64,000 bases of DNA from Aurantiochytrium sp. KH105 (Eukaryota > Sar > Bigyra > Thraustochytrida > Thraustochytriidae): NCBI GenBank assembly GCA_003116975.1, contig BGKB01000119.1, positions 124,001-188,000 on the forward strand, in the 5' to 3' direction. Below the pieces are notes generated by a model. The model was not told the DNA's origin, did not search any database, and saw nothing but the letters and a program-made list of their open reading frames with translations. Shown here piece after piece: positions 1-9,982 of this stretch. A program made the translations under genes and the position numbers. How positions within the stretch are numbered: the stretch's first letter is position 1; every line of letters begins with the position of its first letter.

Positions 1-750
1 AACCACCATCTTCAATACCTTCTTTCCCTTGATGAGCTTCCTATTCATTCCCTTGAGTGCCACCATCTGTCCCGTGACGCGGTGCCGCGCTCCGCTCACC
101 ACTCCAAATGCTCCTCGTCCAAGATCACGAAAGACGACAAAGTCATCCATGCACACTTCGCGGTCGCGATACCAGATTAATTCCTGAAAGCGTGTCGGAT
201 ACGACTCATGCGCCTTGAAGAGCTCAAAGGCAGGCACGAAGACCTTTTCGCGAATGATCTCGGCGAGAGGCTTGAAAATCTCGTGAAGTGCTTCGGGCGC
301 CTCGGATGTAAAGTCAGTCTCGTTGATTGTCGTGGCAATCGTGTCTATTGCTTCGTCCAGTCCAAGTTTGGGGAAGATCTTGCCGAGCTTGCTGAAACGA
401 GCGTGGACATGCGTGGCTTCAGTCTTGCTAGGGGCTGTGCTTTGCATAAATTCGTCGAGAACATCGTGCGCGTCCTCAAACTGCTTGCTGCGCTTTTCTC
501 CCCAGGTGTCCGGCTCCTGGTCCGACAATAGACAGCAAAGCAGAAATCGACCAATGCTGCAGCTTGAGACATCTTCTAGCTTAACTTTGCCCACGTACTC
601 CTCGAGTGGTACGAGTGCATCCGAGTTCTTGGGAGGATGAGGGATCTTCTCTAGGATCGCTTTGGCAAGAGCCTCTTCAGGGTCCACGACAGTCTTGCGA
701 ATGGCCTCATTGTATTGGTGGTCCTTGATGCATGCAGCAATGTCATCCAT
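1..750 (-). CDS. GRK-like protein kinase with N-terminal RGS-homology region (3' part beyond window)
   Basis: The minus-strand frame is open from an ATG at 750 to base 1 (250 codons), so only the N-terminal part is present. The end of the visible protein reads DFVVFRDLGRGAFGVVSGA followed by TGQMVALKGMNRKLIK. This is the glycine-rich loop and the beta-3 Ala-x-Lys of an AGC-type kinase. Upstream, about 190 residues contain SCSIGRFLLCCLL and a helical stretch ending PTRFQELIWYRDREVCMDDF. This is the arrangement of G-protein-coupled-receptor kinases, where an RGS-homology domain leads straight into the kinase. A GRK would phosphorylate activated receptors at the membrane; that role is family knowledge, not shown here. 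A GT following AAGAAG near base 18 could be an intron donor, because the last residues fit the GRK pattern less well. A stop at 838-840 bounds the frame upstream. It could instead be another AGC kinase. Confidence 0.72.
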   Translation of the reverse strand, partial: MDDIAACIKDHQYNEAIRKTVVDPEEALAKAILEKIPHPPKNSDALVPLEEYVGKVKLEDVSSCSIGRFLLCCLLSDQEPDTWGEKRSKQFEDAHDVLDEFMQSTAPSKTEATHVHARFSKLGKIFPKLGLDEAIDTIATTINETDFTSEAPEALHEIFKPLAEIIREKVFVPAFELFKAHESYPTRFQELIWYRDREVCMDDFVVFRDLGRGAFGVVSGARHRVTGQMVALKGMNRKLIKGKKVLKMVV

Positions 751-1651
751 GTTTGGATTGTAGCGATCCTTCCTCCGCGCGTGTACTAGAGCAAACGACT
801 GCACTGTGCTTGTGGCGCAATGAGCGTCGTTTACAGCTCAAGCGCTGGCCTCCGTCCAAAGTTGAGTTCTCGAGTGAAGCTCTTCAAGGTCGCGCGCGAT
901 GCGCACCTGAATTCGCGAACTTATGCTTGAACTTGCTTGCTTGCAAGCGACAAGTTGCTTGGCGAACCTGGTGCCCACCTCACTGTGCGTACCCGCCCGC
1001 TCCAGCGTCCTTGTTTTCACGCCCTCCTGCGACCGCCCCGTCACCGCGGAGGCGCTCGCTGTCGAACGCGCGCACGCACGCTCGCACGCACACGCGCACG
1101 TCGGTAGACGTGACCCCCCGCCACCTCCGCGATGTGGACTTTGCTCAGCGACGCGGCGCTCTCAATCCGTTTTCTGACTTTTTTCGCAGAGACTGTTCAA
1201 GGTGTGTCCTCTCGCATGCCTGGTAGCTTGGTAGCTTGGCAGCTTGTCAAAAGGTGCGCTGTGGATAGACCTTCGCTTTTCCTTACTGGCCGTGGCCTGC
1301 ACTATCTCCGCGCGGACAGATTTATACGCTTGCTTCCAGTCGTTGGTACTTGACTGATTGTGATTCACCAAGCAACGGGACGTCCAACCGCTTGCGGCCT
1401 CGACATCAACGTCAGTTGGAAGACTCGAGTGCTTACCTGGTGCTTGGGTTTTAGCCTCGGCACTATAGGCCTCAATTACGGCGCGTCTGAGTCGCTAAAT
1501 GCCGCACAAGCTAGGAAGAATTCTGCTCGCAATCTTTGGCTTGGTTTGCTCGAAAACGATCAACACCTTTCTGATTAGCAGGCAGGCCGTGCGGCCGCGC
1601 CGAGGCTGTCGTGGAAATCAGCCTTGAAAGAACGAAAACGACACACACTCT

Positions 1652-1708
<57 letters not shown>

Positions 1709-2034
1709 GAGGCGCGGAGGCGGAACTTCTGTCTATCTCACATTATTGTCAAAAATCGAAATCTCGAATCAATCAGCCTGAGTTGACCGAGGACCTCGGA
1801 CGGTCAACGGATTCCTCAACGGATAGTTTTATTTTTGTTTTTTCGAAAGGTGGTATAATGGAAGGCCTAGGTAGTACTAGTAAGCCTAGGCGGTAACAAA
1901 AGGAAGGAAAAGAAAAGAGAAAAAGGGAACTCGGGGCGGGCGGGTGGGCGGGCGGGGGACGGAATAGGGGGCATTGAGGCCTTTGATACTTTATTTCAAG
2001 AAAATAGCCTTGCCTGAACCCTAGGGTCTAGGTC
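751..2034. other. Intergenic region, no gene recognised
   Basis: This lies between the 5' end of the kinase gene and the 3' end of the IQ-repeat gene. Short open frames here have biased, low-complexity translations and no recognisable domain. It contains a CA/GA dinucleotide tract at 1641-1707 and a G-rich stretch near 1935-1970. Confidence 0.6.
1641..1707. repeat. Compound (CA)n(GA)n microsatellite
   Basis: CA dinucleotides run from about 1641 to 1662 with one interruption, followed by an uninterrupted GA run to 1707. Confidence 0.95.
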
Positions 2035-4263
2035 CTAGTCTTCCTCATCGTCTGCCATCATTTCTGCAAATTGTCGTTCGAGCTCAAAATGGCGCTCAAT
2101 CTTGTCAGAGAAAGCTTCCATGCCATCCATGAGCGGAGCAAGTAAAGCTCCGTGCTGCACAATTTCATTCTGTGCATTTTGTAGGGCAACTTGCTCGATA
2201 ACACGATCCAGCGAAGAGCTCGCTGTCCCAGCCGTGGGAACGAGATCAACTGTCCCCAGACAGAGAGTGTCCCTCTCAGGACCAGCGAAGACGGACGGAT
2301 CCCATGGATACCCGTACCTGCGCTTCTTGTCAATCTTACCATCGTCCGTGTACCACTTGACGTGCCATCGGCGACGCTGGTCCGCAATTCTGCGCCGACG
2401 ATCACGTCGGCGCTGCTCCCAGCGCGCCAAGGACTCGCGCTGGTATAAAGACTCTACAAATGTTTGACGAATGGAACAGATTCTCTCGCGGCGATTTTTG
2501 AGGCGTTGCAGTTGATTTTCTAGATCTGCTTTGTCAAGGAGCACTTGGCGATAGTAGGTCGCACCCACAAAAAGGAATTGAAATTTGGCGTTGGTGAGCC
2601 ATAAGCGGTGCTCTGCAACATACTTGTCAAGTTCTTCAGTCCAACCTTGTCGCATGGCGAGGGGATCCACGCGTCCCCGCTCAATCTGCATAGCTTCATA
2701 ATCAAATTGTTTTTCTCGCACGAGATGGAGCATGTCCTCATACTGCTTTTCGGCATGCTGAAGAGTTGCATCGACCTGAAGAATATCCCGCATGCGGGTT
2801 TCGAGAGCAGTGATCTCGTCACAGATAAAGTCGTCTTCGGCGCGAAGGACCTGAATAAACTGGCGCTGTCGCTCCGTTTCACGAACCCACAAGAGTCGAT
2901 TTCGCTCCCATCTGCCCCGAAGACCTCTGAATACGCGCTGCAAGACAAGTGCGCCAGCATGTGCAGCTCGTTGCCATCGCGCAAACTCAATGCGCCCCAG
3001 ATGACCACGCACAACCTGCTGAATCTTGGTCACCTGAAGATCAAGCCAAAGTCGGTCGCACCGAACGCGCGCCACGCTTCCTCGCCAAACACGCTGGATT
3101 TTCGAAGCTGCTAGCTCGCTTCGACGCGCATCGGCGCGAAGTCGACCGAGGTAGCCTCGAATGATCACTTGGATCTTGCGGACGCCCGCGTTCATTTCGG
3201 CAATACGTTCGCGGGTACGGCGACGCGAGATGTAGCCGCGCACGCATGCCTGGGCAACTGTGACCAGCCACGTCTTGCGCAAAAGCCATACGCGTATGAG
3301 AGTCCGCGCAATCATTCCGCGGGCATAGCGCTGGATTATTTTGACTGCGCGACTCTTGCGGACGATTTCTTGCCAGTATAAATGCATGCGATACCTTCGG
3401 TACCTTTGTTGAATGCAAAGTGCTGCTTGCATGTGCTCTCGCTCCAGCTCAAACATGTTCTCAAATGCGCGAGACCGCATCACGTTGGTGGTGCTTCGAC
3501 CAGGATTCTTGTCGCGCAGCGCAGCGCGAATGCGGCGATTCTCAGCCGTGTAGATGGCCCACGGGCGCTTGGGTCCCTTTTTCGAGAGTCTTTCCTCCAA
3601 GAGTCGGAGCTTCATGGCGTCTTCATCAGAAAGCTTCAAGCGATCTGGCTCCTTTTGTGCCTTTCTATGTCGTGCTCCGAGTCGAGGTGCATTTTGTTTT
3701 TGCTTTTCGGTGTCATCTTCCTCTCGATTCGCTGCGCGGTCCTTACTGTATGCCTTGCGTAGATGAACCGCTGCGCTCGGGGGCACATGGCCTCCGGGGA
3801 GTCCGCGAAAATGAGTAAGCTCGTCAAGGGCAAGCTCTTTTTGCCGTCGTCTCTCGTAATCGAGAAATCCCACCATCCAAATCGTGTCCACGGAAGTGTC
3901 AGTCTGGTTGTCAATTTTTGGAAAGGCGACGGCGCTGTACGGCATGTACTTTGCAGTAGCCTTGTCGAGACACAGGGGGATCTCGCCGAACAAGTGCTTG
4001 GCCCCATGGCCGTCGGCACCATGTCCACCGCGAGCCCTCTTTTTGGACGTTCTTGCACGGTTCACAATTTGTGCGCCTACGCGTGGAAGGAGTCGCAATG
4101 GACCGCGTTGTCCTGAATTCTTGCTTTCGTCATCGAGCGATGTTGCCTTTCGCCCAAACTCCGCGATCCCGGCTCCATCTGTATTTTTGCGCGCTCCTCG
4201 CTGGCTTTGGCTGGCCTTTGGAGGCCCTGACGACTGTGCTCCTCGACGAGGTGGTCGTCCCAT
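2035..4263 (-). CDS. IQ-motif repeat protein (probable calmodulin binding)
   Basis: A 742-residue single-exon frame with an ATG at 4263. Residues about 280-455 hold seven IQ-like motifs, for example CIQQRYRRYR, IIQRYARGMIAR, KIQVIIRGYLGR, KIQRVWRGSVAR and KIQQVVRGHLGR. Arrays of this kind bind calmodulin or EF-hand light chains. The N terminus is basic and probably disordered. Residues after 455 are charged and predicted helical, and the protein ends in an acidic tail (MADDEED). There is no motor, kinase or other enzyme domain, so this is not a myosin. Many IQ-repeat proteins of this size act at cilia, centrosomes or the cytoskeleton, and the host evidently builds cilia (see the PF20-like gene at 34-36 kb), but a ciliary role here is a guess. 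The 5' flank is separated from the next gene by about 570 bases. Confidence 0.85.
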   Translation of the reverse strand: MGRPPRRGAQSSGPPKASQSQRGARKNTDGAGIAEFGRKATSLDDESKNSGQRGPLRLLPRVGAQIVNRARTSKKRARGGHGADGHGAKHLFGEIPLCLDKATAKYMPYSAVAFPKIDNQTDTSVDTIWMVGFLDYERRRQKELALDELTHFRGLPGGHVPPSAAVHLRKAYSKDRAANREEDDTEKQKQNAPRLGARHRKAQKEPDRLKLSDEDAMKLRLLEERLSKKGPKRPWAIYTAENRRIRAALRDKNPGRSTTNVMRSRAFENMFELEREHMQAALCIQQRYRRYRMHLYWQEIVRKSRAVKIIQRYARGMIARTLIRVWLLRKTWLVTVAQACVRGYISRRRTRERIAEMNAGVRKIQVIIRGYLGRLRADARRSELAASKIQRVWRGSVARVRCDRLWLDLQVTKIQQVVRGHLGRIEFARWQRAAHAGALVLQRVFRGLRGRWERNRLLWVRETERQRQFIQVLRAEDDFICDEITALETRMRDILQVDATLQHAEKQYEDMLHLVREKQFDYEAMQIERGRVDPLAMRQGWTEELDKYVAEHRLWLTNAKFQFLFVGATYYRQVLLDKADLENQLQRLKNRRERICSIRQTFVESLYQRESLARWEQRRRDRRRRIADQRRRWHVKWYTDDGKIDKKRRYGYPWDPSVFAGPERDTLCLGTVDLVPTAGTASSSLDRVIEQVALQNAQNEIVQHGALLAPLMDGMEAFSDKIERHFELERQFAEMMADDEED

Positions 4264-4836
4264 GAGAGTACAAAGGGGAGGGAAGTGCAGCAGCGAGTTC
4301 GTGAGCTGCGCACGCCCCTTCTCGTTCGCATGAGCGACTGAAGCGGGGCGGCGTGCGGTATCGAGAGCAGAATTCGCGAATCTGTTGCTGATCGAGGTCC
4401 GAGCAAGCCCCTTTCCTTACTTGAGCTCGCAAGCACGCGGAAGAGAAGGAATGAAAGAAAAAATATTGATTATCGATCACTTGTTTTTGCTTGTGTCCGT
4501 TGAATGCCGTTTGTACTAGTAGTACTAATAGTCACTACTAGTCACTAGTAGTATATCAAGCAACTGGGAATCATCGTAGCAGTCAATAGCATCTGCTGCT
4601 GCTACTATGAGGTATGTACTTGTGCCCACCGCACGCAAAGCACTGTCCCAATCGAACTTTCCTAATCGATCTCTTTCTTTCTGTCTTTTGTTTTTTATTT
4701 GTTTTTTGCTGCTGCGTTGGGTTTGGCTTGTACTACTAAGTGACAGGCAACTGCGAGGACGTCGAGTAAGGACATTTGGAAAGGCAAAGAGAGCAAAAAA
4801 GAGAAGAAAAGGCTCTATCCTTTAGGCTGATATCTA
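4264..4836. other. Intergenic region with short TAGTA palindromes
   Basis: This holds the 5' flank of the IQ-repeat gene and the 3' flank of the CinA-like gene. No gene is seen. Bases 4515-4553 are built from ACTAGTAGT units in both orientations and could form short hairpins. Confidence 0.6.
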
Positions 4837-6576
4837 TTATTGTTTGGCACGCTGCTGACGAATTTCGGTTGACGAGAGGTCGACACGAAATTCTGAGGCA
4901 GAAAGACCATGAAAGATACTGTGGAATCCAGTTGGAATGGAGGCTCGCATGTCTTCGAGAGTAAGAAAGGTGCCATCTGCGCCAACTCTGCCAGCAACGA
5001 TAAAGTCGCAGCGCTGACGCACAATAGTCAAAAGCGCCTCGCACATCTGCTCGTGCGAGTTATTGTAGTACTTGGGGTCGACCAGACGAACTGCAGTATC
5101 ATAGCCGACAACGAAGGTACTTGCTGGAAAAAGCATGGCCTTGTCGACAAAAATGGAAGCTTGCGTGACAGCGACGGGCCAAGATCCATCGGAGTGCGAT
5201 GTTGGATTAGCAAATTGTCTCACGCGCTCTTCCACCGCTTTCACATCGATATCCCCTTTGTCGGCATTGCGAACCGCAAGCTCAAAGACAACCTGGACTG
5301 ATCTCTTCGCATCAGGTTCCAACCGTTCTTTGAGCGCCCGCGCAGCCATCGCGAGGGCCTCGTGGCCTTTGTGCAGCGGATTGAATGACCCACTGATGAC
5401 GAGATGACGAACGCTTGGTTCAGTGAGCGCTGTTTGCACGTCTACTGCGCGTTGCTTTCCTTCTTCGTTGAGGGGCCAGAACCAAATTGATGCGGGCACC
5501 GCACCAACTTGCTGACCTTCAAACATCTTTTGCAATACTCCTGGGACTGACTCGGATGCATGGCGCGGCGCGAGCTCACGCACAGAGTCCTCCAAAACAC
5601 AATTCTTGTCAAGCCCAATCTCGGCAACCGTACCGCGGGTCCAGTTTACGATGGACCGAATCACGGCCAGGCTCGCAAGCTCGTCCTGCTCAGGTCTCGT
5701 GCTCTGACCTTTGGGAAATTTGACAGTGTGCACGACTTCGTGACCGTCTGCTGCGAGAAGGGCAATGAAGAATTTGTCTTCGCCCCGACGCTCCCGCGCG
5801 GTTGCAAGGGCGCCCGCATATCCGACGCCAAGAATATTGCTTGCGACAGCAGTGTCCTGAGAGTCTGCGTTCGAAATGATCCCGAAGGCGCGCCGACGCG
5901 CGTGCCGTGCAAGACGTCGCGCCATTTCCATCGAGGCAAAAGACTCTTCGGGATCCGTGTCTCCGCGGACATAGTCTACCAGGGCGCCCCGATGGTACGG
6001 GTACTGGATGTCGACGACACAGCTCGATGCTCCTGGGGTGGCCAAGAGCCACGCAGATGCTGAGAAAGATACACATTCCCCGAAAATATTGAAAAGTGAG
6101 TCACTCATTGCGCACGTGCACGAAAGCCTCACGAGCAAAGATCGCACGTCTCAGATCATCGTTGCCCGCCTCGCCTCGCCTCGCCCCGTCCCGCCCCACT
6201 AACCTTGTGCTGCGCCGCCTGTGGCGCAAAGGGCGACTTTGGGTGCGCCTGGATCTTGGTAAAGAGCAGCGACAAGGTCCCAAGCCTCGCGCGCTGTTTC
6301 GGAGGAGCCCGAGGCTGGCACCGAAGCCGTGCCTCTTGCTTGCAGCGTCGCAGCCATCTTGCCTCTTTCGCTTTGCTGCTCCCTGGCCCTGAGGTTTGAC
6401 GCAATCACCAAATTTCGTCGGCACCGCCTTGACAATTGGGTGGGTCTCCTCGTCGATGCCAAGAGGCTCTCGTTGGCCGTTGCCGCCAGGGCCGTACCGA
6501 GCGCAGAAGGAGCTGCTGCAGGGCCGCGCTTTGCGCGAAGCGCAAGTCTGCGGCTCGCCGCGATGCTATGTTGCAT
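4837..6576 (-). CDS. CinA-like domain fused to HxGH nucleotidylyltransferase (spliced)
   Basis: Two exons are inferred: 6576-6204 and 6059-4837, joined across a 144-base intron (donor GTTAGT at 6203, acceptor TTCTCAG ending at 6060). The splice gives 531 residues in frame. It also rebuilds the CinA-type motif, with exon 1 ending ALCATGGAAQ and exon 2 continuing SAWLLATPGASS. Residues about 101-265 resemble the CinA C-terminal (pyridine-nucleotide amidase-like) domain. Residues about 340-531 are a nucleotidylyltransferase with SGSFNPLHKGH (the HxGH motif) and the late SSTEIRQQ motif. Such domains transfer a nucleotide from NTP to NMN, phosphopantetheine or similar acceptors; the combination suggests NAD-related metabolism (inference). 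The N terminus is Arg/Ala-rich like a mitochondrial presequence if the ATG at 6576 is used. An internal ATG at 6357 would remove it. The exon 2 frame also reads through to a GTG upstream, but that would lose half of the first domain. Confidence 0.83.
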
Positions 6577-6890
6577 GTATAGTAAAACTTTGAATGTTGA
6601 GGCAGACGAATGTTGCGGTTCTGGATCCGGATTCGCTCTCCCTTCTTGACAAGGTTAATAGCATTTGCTTTGGCACACGGAAAATCAGGCGAACAGAGGC
6701 GGCAAGGGCGTTTACTCTAATTCATTCTCCAGACTTTCGGTGATGAAAGTCATCAAGTGGCGCATCACACGTGTACATGTGATGAAAGCACCCTCTAGAT
6801 GAAAAAGGACACGCGCGAGCTCGTTTGAATACAAGTCGATACGAAACAGGTAGTAAGAGCAGATAAGTGTGAGTTTCTTGTTTGATATTC
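6577..6890. other. Intergenic region, no gene seen
   Basis: A spacer between the 5' end of the CinA-like gene and the 3' end of the EF-Tu gene. It is more AT-rich than the flanking genes, and nothing is recognised in it. Confidence 0.6.
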
Positions 6891-8165
6891 TTACTCGATA
6901 ATCTTGCTGATGGTGCCGGCGCCGATGGTGCGGCCACCCTCGCGCATGGCGAAGCGAAGACCCTCGTTCATCGGGGTCGGGCTCTGAAGCGTGACCTCGA
7001 GGGTGCAGTCATCACCGGGCATGATCATCTCCTTGCCATCATCGGCGATCTTGACGGAGCCAGTCACATCAGCAGTGCGGATGAAGAACTGGGGAGAGTA
7101 GCCATCAAAGCAAGGAGAGTGGCGGCCACCCTCCTTTTGGGTGAGGACGTAGACCTGGCAGAGAAACTTGGTGTTCTGGGTGATGTTGCCCGGGTGGGTC
7201 ACGACCTGGCCGCGGCTGACGTCCTCGCGCTTGACACCGCGAAGGAGGATGCCGACGTTGTCGCCAGCCTCGCCGCGAGCGAGAGTCTTGCGGTGCATCT
7301 CGACACCGGTGCAGGTCGTGCGGATCTTGTCGCGCTTGCCGCCAACAACCTCAATCTCCTCACCAGCGTTCACGCAGCCAGCCTCGATACGGCCAGTGAC
7401 CACGGTACCACGGCCAGAGATGGAAAAGGTATCCTCGATGGGAAGAAGAAAGGGCTTGTCAAGGTCACGGGTGGGCTGGGGGATGAAGGAGTCAACGTTC
7501 TTCATGAGCTCGACGACAGCGTCCTTGCCAATCGCGTCGTCGCGGCCCTCGACGGCAGCGAGGGCAGAGCCGCGCACAATGGGGGTATCATCACCAGGGA
7601 AGTCGTGGTTGTCGAGGAGCTCACGGATCTCCATCTCGACAATCTCGAGGAGCTCCTCATCATCGACCTGGTCGACCTTGTTGAGGAAGACAACGAGGGC
7701 GGGGACGCCGACCTGCTTGCTGAGAAGCAAGTGCTCGCGGGTCTGGGGCATAGGGCCATCCGAGGCCGAAACGACAAGGATGCCGCCATCCATGGTGGCG
7801 GCACCAGTGATCATGTTCTTGACATAATCGGCGTGGCCGGGGCAGTCGACGTGCGAGTAGTGGCGGTTCTCAGTCTCGTACTCGACATGGGCCGTGGAGA
7901 TGGTAATACCACGGGCCCGCTCCTCGGGGGCCTTGTCAATGGACGCGTAGTCCACAAAGGTGGCCGAGTTCGGGTTCAAATCCGACAGCACCTTGGTGAT
8001 GGCGGCCGTCAGGGTGGTCTTGCCATGATCGACGTGGCCAATGGTGCCGACGTTGCAGTGAGGGAGGGCACGCACGAAGTCGGCCATGCCACGGGAACCG
8101 GCGGCGCCCACGCGGGGCCGCACGGCGGCGGCCCAGGGGGCCTTGGCGACGAGGTTGCGCAGCAT
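6891..8165 (-). CDS. TUFM: Mitochondrial elongation factor Tu
   Basis: A 424-residue EF-Tu starting at the ATG at 8165. The frame extends to a GTG at 8192, but the ATG gives a typical presequence ([18 protein letters not shown]). The GTPase motifs are intact: GHVDHGKT at residues 43-50, DCPGH at 107-111, NKVD at 162-165 and SAL at 200-202, with the usual domains 2 and 3 to the end ([10 protein letters not shown]). It delivers aminoacyl-tRNA to mitochondrial ribosomes in a GTP-dependent way. It is single-exon. The gene is head-to-head with the complex I subunit gene starting at 8804, and a GAGC-type tetranucleotide run lies about 75 bases upstream on its sense strand. A long opposite-strand open frame covers it, which is a by-product of GC-rich codon use. 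A plastid EF-Tu is unlikely given the presequence and bacterial-mitochondrial style, but I did no phylogeny. Confidence 0.96.
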   Translation of the reverse strand: MLRNLVAKAPWAAAVRPRVGAAGSRGMADFVRALPHCNVGTIGHVDHGKTTLTAAITKVLSDLNPNSATFVDYASIDKAPEERARGITISTAHVEYETENRHYSHVDCPGHADYVKNMITGAATMDGGILVVSASDGPMPQTREHLLLSKQVGVPALVVFLNKVDQVDDEELLEIVEMEIRELLDNHDFPGDDTPIVRGSALAAVEGRDDAIGKDAVVELMKNVDSFIPQPTRDLDKPFLLPIEDTFSISGRGTVVTGRIEAGCVNAGEEIEVVGGKRDKIRTTCTGVEMHRKTLARGEAGDNVGILLRGVKREDVSRGQVVTHPGNITQNTKFLCQVYVLTQKEGGRHSPCFDGYSPQFFIRTADVTGSVKIADDGKEMIMPGDDCTLEVTLQSPTPMNEGLRFAMREGGRTIGAGTISKIIE

Positions 8166-8803
8166 CTTTACTCTCCGCGACCGGTCGGTCACGCGATCGG
8201 TCTATAGGTCTCTGACACCGCAAGAAGCAAGCAAGCTGCCTCGCTCGCTCGCACGCACGCACGTATGCGCTCGGGACTGACTCCGCGCCTCGTCCGCTCC
8301 GCTCGCAGCAGGACTGCCTGCTGCGCGCGGCCAATAAATCATCGCGCTTTCTCCCACCTTAACCTTGGCCTCTTTGCATGCTTGTCCGGTGCTTTACTCT
8401 CTCTCTATTTAAGGCGCTTTGCCCGCCCCTTTCTCCGCGTCCGAAAGGCGCGAGTCGCCCCCGGATATCCTCGCCTTCGTCTAAGAGGATATAACGCGTT
8501 CGTCCCCTGCCGGCGAAACGATGGCTGCACAGCCTAGGATAATACAGCCTCCGTGGCGGTGCCCGCGAACGGACGCAAGGGCGGCACGCAAGTGGAGAAT
8601 GGCGGCCGTGGCAGTGGCGGAGCGGCGCATAGCGCACTTGTTGAGGGGGCTATAACCCACTTGCGCGGCCTGCAGGGGCTGCGCGTAGTTCGACAAGGCG
8701 GCGCAGCTCGACACGCGAGAGGTCGTGCGAGCGAGCGAGCGAGCGTGTCCTTGCGCGTGCGCGCGGAGCAGAGCCGAGAGAGCGAGAGCGAGGAGCAGGA
8801 AAG
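8166..8803. promoter_or_regulatory. Shared 5' region of divergent EF-Tu and NDUFB8-like genes
   Basis: 638 bases lie between the two divergent start codons, with no convincing gene inside. GAGC-type repeats sit close to both starts (about 8240-8262 for the minus gene, 8728-8744 for the plus gene), each reading GAGC on the sense strand. A bidirectional promoter is inferred from position only. Confidence 0.5.
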
Positions 8804-9187
8804 ATGCAGGCCGCCCGCATCGTGGCCCGCCGCGGCGGCGCCGTCGCCCGCGCGCGGAGCGCAGCTGTGACCCGCGGCGGCGGTGGCGGCGCCCCGCCAC
8901 CCTCGTTCATGCGTCTGCCGGCGCCCAAGGAGCAGCTGCACGAGCACAACGACCTCGTCTGGGATGACGGCGTCGCGCCCGAGCCCACGATCGACTTTGA
9001 CGCCCCCAACGTGGACCGCTTCACCGGTTTCCTCATGTGGCTCGGTGGCATCGCCTTCCTTGCCGGCACCTACACCTTCATCAAGGTTGTCAAGCAGCCC
9101 GAGACGCAGGCGCCCTTCCCCAAGCGCGACCTCCCAGACCTCAGCGCCGACTTTGGCGGCCGCACAGAGATGGCCACCTACAAGTAG
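8804..9187 (+). CDS. Complex I subunit, NDUFB8/ASHI-like
   Basis: 127 residues from an ATG at 8804. The N terminus is Arg/Ala-rich (MQAARIVARRGGAVARARSA), as expected for mitochondrial import. It is followed by EHNDLVWDDGVAPEP, one membrane span at residues about 73-94, and a C-terminal PFPKRDLPDLSADFGG. This order (W-D-[DN]-G...PEP...TM...PF.PR..P.....GG) matches the plant ASHI/NDUFB8 accessory subunit of NADH:ubiquinone oxidoreductase as I remember it. It is a single-span inner-membrane protein in the distal part of the membrane arm. It is divergently paired with mitochondrial EF-Tu, so both neighbours serve mitochondria. The call rests on remembered family pattern and small size, so a profile search should confirm it. 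Confidence 0.75.
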   Translation: MQAARIVARRGGAVARARSAAVTRGGGGGAPPPSFMRLPAPKEQLHEHNDLVWDDGVAPEPTIDFDAPNVDRFTGFLMWLGGIAFLAGTYTFIKVVKQPETQAPFPKRDLPDLSADFGGRTEMATYK

Positions 9188-9982
9188 GCGACGCGGTAGG
9201 ATCTTTTTTTGTTTGATCTTTGCACGTTCCCAACGCAGCGTACGTAAAAAGCAGGCCAGTGTTGGCGTCTGGCAACTTTTCCCTTCCCCTTCTACGCGAT
9301 CGATGTAGACAGACGGTATGTTTGACCTTTGCGAAGGAACGTGCAAGTTACAAACAAATACGCATGCATGCAAGCAAGCAAGTTAGCATACAAGCATGCA
9401 AGCAAGCAAGCAAAGAAGGAAATGAGAAAGGGAGCCGTAGTGCGCTTATCCCTCTGATCCGCGAGGGCGGAGCATGTGGGTGGGTTTGTGCGTACGAACG
9501 CGCGTGTGCGCGTCTGCACGTGTCGGCATCCGGCTTCATTTCTTTACCATCCACCTTTCAAAACAATAGCCGCCAGCTTCAACATTCCCCCTTCTTCAAA
9601 ACTGACTTCGACTTCCGGGCGAACTCAACCAAGATCCCCTCTTGACCCAGCTCAAGTCTTCTTCTCTTTCATCTGATAGCAGCAGCAGCACATAAAAACA
9701 CCGAAAAATAAAATAAAGAGAGTCCCGTGCCTTTGATTTCAACTCCTTCCTGATGGTTCTTTTCTTGGCGACTCTTTTGTTGCGATCTTGCAATGGAAGA
9801 TCTCGATTTTCAAGACGCACACACCGTCCTAATCTTTTTAAGACACGCAATCCCACTTACGAGCTCAATTCCATTATCTTGCGATCCCAATCAAGAATTC
9901 TACATTCTGGTGGTTGTATTTTTTGGTTCCTGAGTAACTTCTATCTCTTCATGTAAAGGAAGTGCCGTTGACTGCCTTTCGG
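9188..9982. other. Convergent intergenic region with CAAG/CATG repeats
   Basis: This lies between the 3' ends of the complex I subunit gene and the conserved two-exon gene. It carries degenerate GCAA/GCAT repeats at about 9360-9418 and an AT-rich stretch with AATAAA at about 9703-9715. No gene is recognised. Confidence 0.6.

Noticed and set aside
6882-8207. 441-codon plus-strand open frame
   Set aside because: It is the exact antisense of the EF-Tu gene and owes its length to GC-rich third positions; its translation has no domain.
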